NCBI GenBank assembly: GCA_030682175.1
Contig: JAUXOM010000122.1
Span: 1-64,000, forward strand
Source of the DNA: Rhodocyclaceae bacterium
Lineage (GTDB): Bacteria; Pseudomonadota; Gammaproteobacteria; Burkholderiales; Rhodocyclaceae
Direction: 5' to 3'
DNA: 64,000 nucleotides
Below, one piece after another: positions 56,884-64,000 of the stretch. Every line of letters starts with the position of its first letter. Positions within the stretch are counted from its first letter, which is position 1. The translations under genes were made by a program, and so were the position numbers. The notes beneath the pieces are model-generated. The model was not told where the DNA came from. It saw only the letters and a program-made list of their open reading frames with translations, and did not search any database.

Positions 56884-59270
56884 CCCGCCTTGCGTCCCTG
56901 GATGGCAAGTAGCAGCATGAGGAAGAACAGGAAGGCCACACGTGGCGCATCCAGCAGGCTGTCGAAAAGGCCGACGACCAGAAATCCGGCGATGCCGGCG
57001 GCCAAGGCGGGCGCGCCTGGATGATGGGATCGGACACCTCCGAACGTTCGCAATGCCGCTACCGCGACGAGGGCCATGAAGGCAGCGAGTCCGAGCGCGC
57101 CGTGTTCGAACAGCACATGGAGGAACATGTTCTTCATGTGCCAGGGCATGTGGTGGTGATCGCTGGTGAAGAACCAGCGCGCCATTTCGTCCGAAAAGTC
57201 GCCGTTGGCGAGAATCTGACGACCATGCGGATCGCTGAGTGAAAGCTTGTCGATATCAACGCGCTTGCCGGAGTTTTCGAGGGCCAGGGAAAAGACGATG
57301 AATTGCGGCGCATACCATGCACCCCCGGAGAGTTGGCGACCGTTGAACTCCAGTTTCAGGTGCTGCCAGTCGCCATTGCCGTTGATGGCGATCTGCCGTC
57401 CCGAACAGGCTTCAGCATAGAGCAGGTGCTTGGAGCAAAGGCTGAAGCCGAGCGTGACCTTGTCCTGGCTGCGCGCATTGAATTCAAGCTGGTAGCGTCC
57501 TGCGGGGACGGGGGAGACGCGTTGGGAAATGCGCAGCACTTCTCCGAAACCGATCTGGTAACGCGGCCCCGAGAGCGCCAAGAAGTTGTTCTGATTTTCC
57601 TGCGTGAGCTTGTAGCTGCCGGGGAATTCGTTGCCGGGCGCACCGAAGAAGAAGGATGCCGGGAAACGCCCGAGGCCCTTGCCGAACAACCAGTCCCCTG
57701 GTGTCTGAAGAATATCCAGGCCGGCTTGCCAGTGCTGCAGCCGTCCCTTGAAATCGCGCTCGCTGGTCGAGAAACGATCGCCCATATAGGCACCGCCGCT
57801 GAAAATCGCGACCATGGCCGCGAGCGACATCGCCCCGGCGAAGGCAATGCCCTGGCTGCGCCAACCCGCTGGCCAAACAGTCTGCTTCGAATGGATGCCC
57901 CAGATGGCGAACGCAGCCAGGATTGCAAGCGCGGTCGTCATGTCGATGAGCGCTGATGTGCCGCCCCAGTGGTTGGCGATCAGGGCGGCTGCAAACGGCA
58001 GCGCCAGTGTGCCTGACAAGGCTACGGCTCGGAGGTTGTCCGCGCCGGATTTGAAGCTGAAAAGGAGTGCGACGAGTGCCGCCAGAAAGATCGTGGCGTA
58101 GGACCCGTAACTGCCTTTGCCATACAACCATGTAAAAGCGAAGGCTGCGAGGATCAAAGGAATGGCAATGGCGATGGCAGCTGCCCAGAGTCTGCAGGTG
58201 AGGGATCGGGCGAATTCCATCGTCAACATGAACAGACCGAGACAGCCGAGCAGAGCAAGCGTGGCGCGGTAACCACCGTGGCGGAATACCAGGAACGCAA
58301 GTCCGGCGACGGCGATCATGGCGACGAGGCCAAGGATGATTCCCTTGCTGCGCGTGGCGCCTGTTCTTGATGACGGGTTTTTGGCGTTCAGAAGAAATGC
58401 CATGAGGGCAAGGGATATCACCATGGCGAGATACACGCCCCGCGAGAAGGTTGTCAGGCTGGCGTAGATGCCAAGTCCGAGTATCAGCCCGGCTGGCAGC
58501 AATTGGCCGACGTATTGGCTGCGCAGCATCAGCAATACGGCGAAAGGCAGGGTCAGGACGAGAAATCCGTCGAGGGCCGCGCCGCCAACGTGCATTTCCC
58601 AGAACAATGCGGTGGTGCGGTAATCGGCCGAGAAATTCAGCAGGCCGGGGAAGGCAATGCGTTCCCAGAGGGCAGCAAGGGAAACGGTGGCCAGTCCCAG
58701 CACCATGCCCCAGCCGAGATAGGCAACGCCACGGTCGTCGAGTCGGGAATGAGTGCGGCCGATAAGGGGGGCGAACAGCGCCGCGAGCAGGAAGCTTTTG
58801 GCCAGGCGCAGACTGTTCATCGAGCCTTCGTAACCCTGGAACCAGCCGAAGACGAATCCGCCCGCATCGGCAATGCCGCGCGCGAACGAAACCGCGAGGA
58901 ACAGCAGGTAAAGCGCGACGAGCAGGAGCAACAGTTTCGAGGGGCGAGCCGGAGCCGATACGCCCGGCGTCCAGCCGTGGCGCAGCCAGGCGCCCGCGGC
59001 CGCGCCCAGCACGAGAATGTCGAACTCCTCGAATGTCAGCCAGCCGGTCCAGGGCGCCAGGTCGACGATGGGCAGCAGGGCAGGCAACAGCAGCAGCCAG
59101 GCATGGTCGAAGCGCAGGCAGATGATAAAGGCTGCCAAGCAACCCGCAATCATTGCGATCGACGATAGCGGGTGATGCGCGGCGATGAACAAGCCGGTCG
59201 ATAGCGTGGCGAGCGCCACGACGGTGGAGGTGATGGCGGGTGCCGTCCCGCCAGCGCCGACTTTCATCAT
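56880..59270 (-). CDS. O-antigen ligase/polymerase-like membrane protein with large soluble insertion
   Basis: Many TM helices; LTTFSRGVYLAMVISL; ~150 aa soluble segment (YKLTQENQNNFLALSGP...RVDIDKLSLSDPHGRQILANGDF) before MKNMFLHVLFEHGALGL. Confidence 0.82.
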   Translation of the reverse strand: MMKVGAGGTAPAITSTVVALATLSTGLFIAAHHPLSSIAMIAGCLAAFIICLRFDHAWLLLLPALLPIVDLAPWTGWLTFEEFDILVLGAAAGAWLRHGWTPGVSAPARPSKLLLLLVALYLLFLAVSFARGIADAGGFVFGWFQGYEGSMNSLRLAKSFLLAALFAPLIGRTHSRLDDRGVAYLGWGMVLGLATVSLAALWERIAFPGLLNFSADYRTTALFWEMHVGGAALDGFLVLTLPFAVLLMLRSQYVGQLLPAGLILGLGIYASLTTFSRGVYLAMVISLALMAFLLNAKNPSSRTGATRSKGIILGLVAMIAVAGLAFLVFRHGGYRATLALLGCLGLFMLTMEFARSLTCRLWAAAIAIAIPLILAAFAFTWLYGKGSYGSYATIFLAALVALLFSFKSGADNLRAVALSGTLALPFAAALIANHWGGTSALIDMTTALAILAAFAIWGIHSKQTVWPAGWRSQGIAFAGAMSLAAMVAIFSGGAYMGDRFSTSERDFKGRLQHWQAGLDILQTPGDWLFGKGLGRFPASFFFGAPGNEFPGSYKLTQENQNNFLALSGPRYQIGFGEVLRISQRVSPVPAGRYQLEFNARSQDKVTLGFSLCSKHLLYAEACSGRQIAINGNGDWQHLKLEFNGRQLSGGAWYAPQFIVFSLALENSGKRVDIDKLSLSDPHGRQILANGDFSDEMARWFFTSDHHHMPWHMKNMFLHVLFEHGALGLAAFMALVAVAALRTFGGVRSHHPGAPALAAGIAGFLVVGLFDSLLDAPRVAFLFFLMLLLAIQGRKAG
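59240..59264 (-). repeat. Dispersed repeat, 5' end of ligase-like gene
   Basis: GTGCCGTCCCGCCAGCGCCGACTTT; encodes KVGAGGTA after MM. Confidence 0.9.
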
Positions 59271-59971
59271 TTCACGATAAGTTGCGGCAACCGGATCGCG
59301 GCGAAGCTCTTTCCGGCGCTCGTGGAAAAACTGCGATTGGTCAGGGATGCGAGCGGCAACAGCAGGTCGATGCCAGAGTCCCGGATAGCTGCCTTGCCTG
59401 AGTAGGTTTTGTGAATCCGCGCGATGATCTCGGCAGCGTTGATCAGTGTCTCCTCTTTCTGAACCGTCTCGAGAAATCGCGTCGCCACAGCGACGGCCAG
59501 CCGCAACTGTGTGAGGCCTTCCTGGGTCTGCTTTTCGGGAATCCCCGCATAGTTGGCAGCCCGGCTTTCCAGAATATCGAGGGGATGCATCATTCGGACG
59601 GTGGTTTCGCCGAAAGCGACTGCAATGCTGTGCTTTCTGACCACCTCGGCCTTCATGCCAAGGATGTTATCCACGACATCGATGCTGATGAAATCGTCGT
59701 TCCCGCGGCCAACGCGGATGTTTCCCACCAGGGCGGAGATCGCGCTGCGCAACTGGTACTTGGGCAGGCCGTGCATGCCGGCGGCGATGATCCCGACATC
59801 GTCTCGTCCGCCGAGCACATCTGCATCCATGGAGATGGCAGCCTCGGTGACCGGGATACCGTAGGCGGTAACCCAGAAGGCCAGCGCCTGGCCGCCGACC
59901 ACGACGGTTTGCGGCTGCAGAATGCCAAACAGCTGTCGGACGTCCGCAGGTCGGAAGGGTATTTCAGGCAA
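59267..59971 (-). CDS. Nucleotidyltransferase-like protein (AbiEii/MenT-like), possible toxin
   Basis: TVVVGGQALAFWVTAYGIPVTEAAISMDADVLG nucleotidyltransferase-like motif; paired with upstream small protein. Confidence 0.65.
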   Translation of the reverse strand: MPEIPFRPADVRQLFGILQPQTVVVGGQALAFWVTAYGIPVTEAAISMDADVLGGRDDVGIIAAGMHGLPKYQLRSAISALVGNIRVGRGNDDFISIDVVDNILGMKAEVVRKHSIAVAFGETTVRMMHPLDILESRAANYAGIPEKQTQEGLTQLRLAVAVATRFLETVQKEETLINAAEIIARIHKTYSGKAAIRDSGIDLLLPLASLTNRSFSTSAGKSFAAIRLPQLIVK

Positions 59972-60302
59972 GGCTGGCGCTTTCGATATCGAACCGGGCC
60001 GCTTCGACCATCTCTCTGGAAAACATCATTGGTGCATCGGCAGTCATCCTGCCGGCTTTGATGGCCGCGAAGGCGGCGTCGCGGCGCGCCTTCTCCGCTT
60101 CGGCGAGCGCGTTCGTTCCCTGGGTCGCCGCGAGCAGATCGGCCTTGGTAATGCCAAGTCGTTCGACCAGGTACCCGATCTCGCTCCAGTATTCGATTTG
60201 CTGGGCAATCGACCGGTTGGCCAGATCCTTGGCTTCGCTGGACAGGTCGTAAAGGCGATTTGAGATGCGAATCGATTTCATGGTATTCACCCAATGTGGC
60301 AT
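59964..60302 (-). CDS. ParD-like antitoxin (likely start MKSIRIS at 60281)
   Basis: MKSIRISNRLYDLSSEAKDLANRSIAQQIEYWSEIGYLVE; overlaps downstream gene. Confidence 0.72.
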   Translation of the reverse strand: MPHWVNTMKSIRISNRLYDLSSEAKDLANRSIAQQIEYWSEIGYLVERLGITKADLLAATQGTNALAEAEKARRDAAFAAIKAGRMTADAPMMFSREMVEAARFDIESASLA

Positions 60303-60414
60303 TCCGCTACATCATGCTACGCCAGACTGAGATTGGCAAGCAACTCGCAGATTCTGAATGATTGAAAATTCTGCAATGCACGAAGAATTTTCAACATTGA
60401 ATGGGGGGCTGTGT

Positions 60415-62064
60415 TCAGCTTTGTCTTGACCGCAGCCACTGTTCCAGCATCGTCATGATCCACACCAGTTCGCCGTAGAAGCCGGGGTGGGCGGGCAGGT
60501 GTTCCTTGAGCAGCGTGTCGATGAATTCATGCCGCACGATGCCGCGGTCGGCAAGGCCGTGCAGCGATTCCGTGGCAAGCTTGTTAAGCGGGAGATGATT
60601 GACGGCCCAGGGGCCGAAGGGCAGGCCGAAACCATGTTTCTTTTTGACGAGGATTGCGTCGGGAAGGAAACCGCGCAGGGCTTCCTTGAAGAACCAGCGC
60701 AGCTTGAGTCCCTTTAGTTTGTAAGACGTGGGCAGCCTGAGCGAGAAATCGAGCAGGCGGTCGTCGAGCAGCGGGAAGCCGATCTCGATGCCGGCCAGCC
60801 GGGCCGAGCCGACAACCTTGGGCAGGTCATTTTCGGCCAGGGTGTAGCGCCAGTCGTAGACGAGCATCTTGTTCACGAGTGAGGCGGACGCGGGGCAAGT
60901 GTCCCAGGTTGCGCGCTGGTGGTGCGCCGGGTTGTCGGCGTCGATCTTGCCGCGAAAGTCAGCGGTGAAAACCTGGTCCAAGCCCATGCGCATCAGCAGG
61001 TTGTAAGTCTGCATGCGGTCGGGCATCGGCACGCGTGCCTGGCGTACGTAGCTGGCGCCTTTTTTCAGCAGCGGCACGCGGTCGAAGAAGGAGCTGTCGG
61101 CGAAGGCGGGTTCGAGCAGGCCTTGGCGCAGAAACCGGGGTATATGGTCATAGACGCCGAAGACGCGTTGCTTGGCGTAGCGTGTATTGCCGCCAAACAG
61201 TTCGTCGCCGCCGTCGCCGGCGAGCAGGTGCGCGTAGCCATCCTGCTGTGCCATGCGGGCGCAGTAGAAGGCCGGCACGGCGGAGGAATTGCCGAAGGGC
61301 TGGTCGTAGCTGGCAGCGACGGCGGGCATGCCGGCGACGAGATCGTCCGGGGTAACGTAGTACTCGTGATGGCGCGTGCCGAAATGCTTGACAGCAATGC
61401 GCGCATATTCCATCTCGTCGTAGCCGGCGACATCGAAGCCGATCGAGTAGGTGTCGGCGGGTTTTCCTGTGATCTGCGTGACCATGCCGGCAATGGTGGA
61501 GCTGTCGGTGCCGCCGGAGAGGTAGCAGCCGGCGGGACCGGCGGCGAGCCGGTCGGTGACGGCATCTTTGACGATCTGGCGGAATTCGTCACGCAGGGCA
61601 GCGAAGGATTCACCCCGACCTTCTTCGAACCGCGGCTGCCACCAGGGCGCGACACTCAGCTTGCCGTTCTCGAACCGGGCGCAATGACCCGGCGGCAGGC
61701 GGATGACATCCTTGAAAATGGTGCGCGGCGAGGGGATGACATGGAAGTAGAGGTAGTCGAAGATCGCCTGCGGATCAAGTTCGGTGGCGCCCAGTGCGTC
61801 GGCGCGAGCAGCGCAACGCAACTGATTACCTGTGACGCGATAGCAGAGCGTCTGGATGGCGAAGCGGTCGATGGCGAGAAAGCTGCGGCCATCGTCCAGT
61901 TCCAGCGCAACCGCGAAATCGCCGCCAACGTGGGCGGGCGCAGCGGTGCCATATTTCTGGAAGGCCTGCCGCCACGCGGCAAGCACGCCATCGCGCGCGG
62001 CGACAGCAGCGAGAACGCCGTCATTGAAGCGCGGGTGACCGAGGCAGAGGGGAGTGATCGACAT
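60415..62064 (-). CDS. Asparagine synthase-related protein (no N-terminal Cys)
   Basis: CYLSGGTDSSTIAGM; starts MSITPLCLGHPRFNDG. Confidence 0.88.
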   Translation of the reverse strand: MSITPLCLGHPRFNDGVLAAVAARDGVLAAWRQAFQKYGTAAPAHVGGDFAVALELDDGRSFLAIDRFAIQTLCYRVTGNQLRCAARADALGATELDPQAIFDYLYFHVIPSPRTIFKDVIRLPPGHCARFENGKLSVAPWWQPRFEEGRGESFAALRDEFRQIVKDAVTDRLAAGPAGCYLSGGTDSSTIAGMVTQITGKPADTYSIGFDVAGYDEMEYARIAVKHFGTRHHEYYVTPDDLVAGMPAVAASYDQPFGNSSAVPAFYCARMAQQDGYAHLLAGDGGDELFGGNTRYAKQRVFGVYDHIPRFLRQGLLEPAFADSSFFDRVPLLKKGASYVRQARVPMPDRMQTYNLLMRMGLDQVFTADFRGKIDADNPAHHQRATWDTCPASASLVNKMLVYDWRYTLAENDLPKVVGSARLAGIEIGFPLLDDRLLDFSLRLPTSYKLKGLKLRWFFKEALRGFLPDAILVKKKHGFGLPFGPWAVNHLPLNKLATESLHGLADRGIVRHEFIDTLLKEHLPAHPGFYGELVWIMTMLEQWLRSRQS

Positions 62065-62182
62065 GCGCGGAGGTTACCGGAGTCAATGGTTGATCGGATT
62101 ATAGGGGGCCAGCCAGGAAATTGCCGCGCGACCCGATCAATTGCGCGGGTGCGCTTGCAATGATATTCTTACCAGGTATTAC

Positions 62183-62428
62183 ATGGAGACGACAATGGAA
62201 ACATGTTCGGTAACCAGCAAGGGGCAAGTCACGATCCCGAAGGCCGTGCGGCAACAGTTGGGGATAAGGCAGGGTAGCAAGGTCGAGTTCGCCCTGGTCG
62301 GCGATCATATCGAGGTGCGGGTGAAGGGCACGCCGGTGGCGGTGCCCGAGAGTGGTTTCGGCATGCTTAAAAGTCGGCGCAAGGCGGTGCCGGCGGATTT
62401 CGACCCGGCCAGTCTCGCCAAGCCATGA
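62183..62428 (+). CDS. AbrB/VapB-type antitoxin
   Basis: TCSVTSKGQVTIPKAVRQQLGIRQGSKVEFALVGDHIEV. Confidence 0.9.
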   Translation: METTMETCSVTSKGQVTIPKAVRQQLGIRQGSKVEFALVGDHIEVRVKGTPVAVPESGFGMLKSRRKAVPADFDPASLAKP

Positions 62429-62841
62429 TCGGCCTCGACACCAACATCCTCGCACGTTATTACATCGCGGATGCTGGCGACGCCGAGGCAAGCCGTCAGC
62501 ACGAACTGGCGCGGCGCTTGATCGAATCCGGCCAGCCGCTGATGGTCTGCAAAACCGTGTTGCTGGAATTTGAATGGCTGATGCGCGGGTATTACGGATT
62601 TTCCGCGGCGGAGGTGGCAACGGTGATGGCGCATTTGTGTGCATTGCCAAATATGCTCATCGAAGACCGGGACACGGTTACCCAAGCCCTTTCCCACTGC
62701 ACGGCGGGTCTTGAATTCGCCGACGCCCTGCACCACGCCAGTTATCGCGGCTGCCGCGGCATGGCCTCGTTCGATGATCGCAAGTTTGCGCGCCGTGCGA
62801 AACGGCTCGGCCTTATGCCGGCGGTCGTTGTTCCGAAGTAG
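62425..62841 (+). CDS. PIN-domain toxin (VapC)
   Basis: MIGLDTNILARYYIADAGDAEASRQ ... GMASFDDRKFARRAKRLGL; ATGA overlap. Confidence 0.9.
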   Translation: MIGLDTNILARYYIADAGDAEASRQHELARRLIESGQPLMVCKTVLLEFEWLMRGYYGFSAAEVATVMAHLCALPNMLIEDRDTVTQALSHCTAGLEFADALHHASYRGCRGMASFDDRKFARRAKRLGLMPAVVVPK

Positions 62842-63667
62842 TTGCAAGCCACTTCAAGCAGGCAGACGACACGGCATCGCGCCACTCCGCGCAAGAAAAT
62901 GTGTGATCCGCTTCCGCCACGTCGACGCGCGTCAGGTCTGGACGGTCGAGCAGGCCGCGCCAGCTTTGGACGCTGGCGGAGTATTCGAGAAACTCTTTCG
63001 CAGTGTAGTCGTTGCCGCTGAGGATCAGCAGCACCCGGCCCGGAAAATCCCGCCAGCCGCGCGCCATGCGTTCCTGGAAACCAAGGGTCTGTTCGGTCTG
63101 CGCCCTTGCCTGACCCAGCTTGCGCAGCAACTCGGCAAAGGACTGGATGGGGTTCAGCCGGCCGGAGAGCAGCTTGCGCCAGAACTCCGCTTGCAGCAGG
63201 CGCTGTGCATAGTAGTGCTTGACCTGGGTTTTTGCCAGCGAGGCTGGCGAGCGCACCCAGGGGTTGAGCAGGCAGAGGCCGGCGATGCGCGGGTCGCGCG
63301 TTTCTTCGCAGTAGAGCAGCGCTGCGGCGGCGGCATCGCAGAGGCCCCAGAGGATGATCCTGGTTGCGCCTGGACAGGCGGTTTGCAGGGCATCGATGGC
63401 GGCGCGGATGTCGGGCGTGACGGCCTCGAAATCGCGTTTGTCGCCTGTACTGTCGCCCATGCCACGCACATCGAAACGCAGCGTGGGATAACCGGCGGCC
63501 AGAGCGCGGGACAGCAGTACGAATTGCCGGTGGCTGCCGACGCGGGTTTGCGGCCCGCCGACGATGATGACGATGCCGACATCGGCAGCCTGTTCCGGCC
63601 GCGCGAGAATGCCGAACAGGGTTTCGTTCTCACAGTCGAAGTGGATGGCTGCTTCGGCGCAGTTCAT
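62813..63667 (-). CDS. Exosortase A system-associated hydrolase 1 (alpha/beta hydrolase)
   Basis: MNCAEAAIHFDCENETLFGILARPEQAADVGIVIIVGGPQTRVGSHRQFVLLSRALAAGYPTLRFDVRGMGDS. Confidence 0.87.
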   Translation of the reverse strand: MNCAEAAIHFDCENETLFGILARPEQAADVGIVIIVGGPQTRVGSHRQFVLLSRALAAGYPTLRFDVRGMGDSTGDKRDFEAVTPDIRAAIDALQTACPGATRIILWGLCDAAAAALLYCEETRDPRIAGLCLLNPWVRSPASLAKTQVKHYYAQRLLQAEFWRKLLSGRLNPIQSFAELLRKLGQARAQTEQTLGFQERMARGWRDFPGRVLLILSGNDYTAKEFLEYSASVQSWRGLLDRPDLTRVDVAEADHTFSCAEWRDAVSSACLKWLATTSEQRPPA

Positions 63668-64000
63668 GAGTTGAGCGCCGCCAGGCTTGCGTCGAGCAGC
63701 GCGGGCGCTTCCTCGATTTCGACGGTCTGCCAGAAAGTCGGCGCTGGCAGGACGGCGCTGTGAAGCTGAAATCCGGCGGCCTGCCATTGCTCGATGCGCT
63801 TGAGAGAGGCTGGCGCGAGCGTGGCTTCCGGTCGCGCGGAAAGTTCGAACCAGACGATGCGACCGGCTGGCGCGGGCGGCAGCAGCTCGGCGGCTTCCAG
63901 ATCGCGGGCCAGTTCGGCGGACAGTGTGTAGCCAGCGATTTCCACCGGCTGACCGCTGGCGAGCTGTTGTTTGAGCGTGGCCATCACGCCCTTGCTCTCG
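63664..64000 (-). CDS. C-terminal part of probable exosortase A system-associated hydrolase 2, 5' end outside window
   Basis: VMATLKQQLASGQPVEIAGYTLSAELARDLEAAELL...FWQTVEIEEAPALLDASLAAL; 4-bp overlap with hydrolase 1. Confidence 0.6.
   Translation of the reverse strand, partial: ESKGVMATLKQQLASGQPVEIAGYTLSAELARDLEAAELLPPAPAGRIVWFELSARPEATLAPASLKRIEQWQAAGFQLHSAVLPAPTFWQTVEIEEAPALLDASLAALNS
63734..63758 (+). repeat. Dispersed repeat, inside hydrolase 2 C-terminus
   Basis: AAAGTCGGCGCTGGCAGGACGGCGC, 1 mismatch. Confidence 0.9.

Noticed and set aside
543-63758. Dispersed 25-mer as a CRISPR array or classic REP hairpin
   Set aside because: Spacing is irregular over tens of kb, copies occur inside genes and in both orientations, and the unit lacks strong dyad symmetry.

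Overview
This 64 kb window comes from a GC-rich bacterium, probably a betaproteobacterium (Rhodocyclales-like; inferred from gene content only). It is dominated by an exosortase A (XrtA/EpsH, PEP-CTERM) exopolysaccharide locus. On the left, minus strand, are a partial lytic transglycosylase, prsT, prsR, prsK, a cNMP-binding patatin-like protein and a MASE2/cyclase-like membrane protein. The plus-strand core is Wza-like export protein, chain-length determinant, BY-kinase, beta-barrel protein, AAA ATPase, DUF3473 deacetylase, FemAB, TIGR03087 GT, exosortase A, TviB/TviC-like enzymes, TIGR03088 GT, amidotransferase, WecB, two GTs, methyltransferases, ligase, deacetylase and heparinase. On the right is a strain-variable-looking, mostly minus-strand glycan cassette: flippase, GTs, UDP-GlcA decarboxylase-like SDR, a three-module FemAB/GNAT protein, ATP-grasp, DegT-like, beta-helix, AGE-like epimerase, a second ligase with a large soluble insertion, an asparagine-synthase-like protein and exosortase-associated hydrolases. 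Five toxin-antitoxin-like pairs are interspersed. The most striking unexplained signal is a dispersed ~25 bp repeat (AAAGTCGGCGCTGGCGGGACGGCGC or its complement). It has about 15 recognisable copies, concentrated at gene starts, ends and junctions and often translated in one register as KVGAGGTA or AVPPAPTF. Other notable items are a catalytically degenerate cyclase paired with a cNMP-binding patatin, a duplicated 5' end of an asparagine-synthase-like gene flanking an AT-richer methyltransferase, and G9/G8 tracts in the ligase and heparinase genes. All family calls come from reading motifs; no database search was possible.
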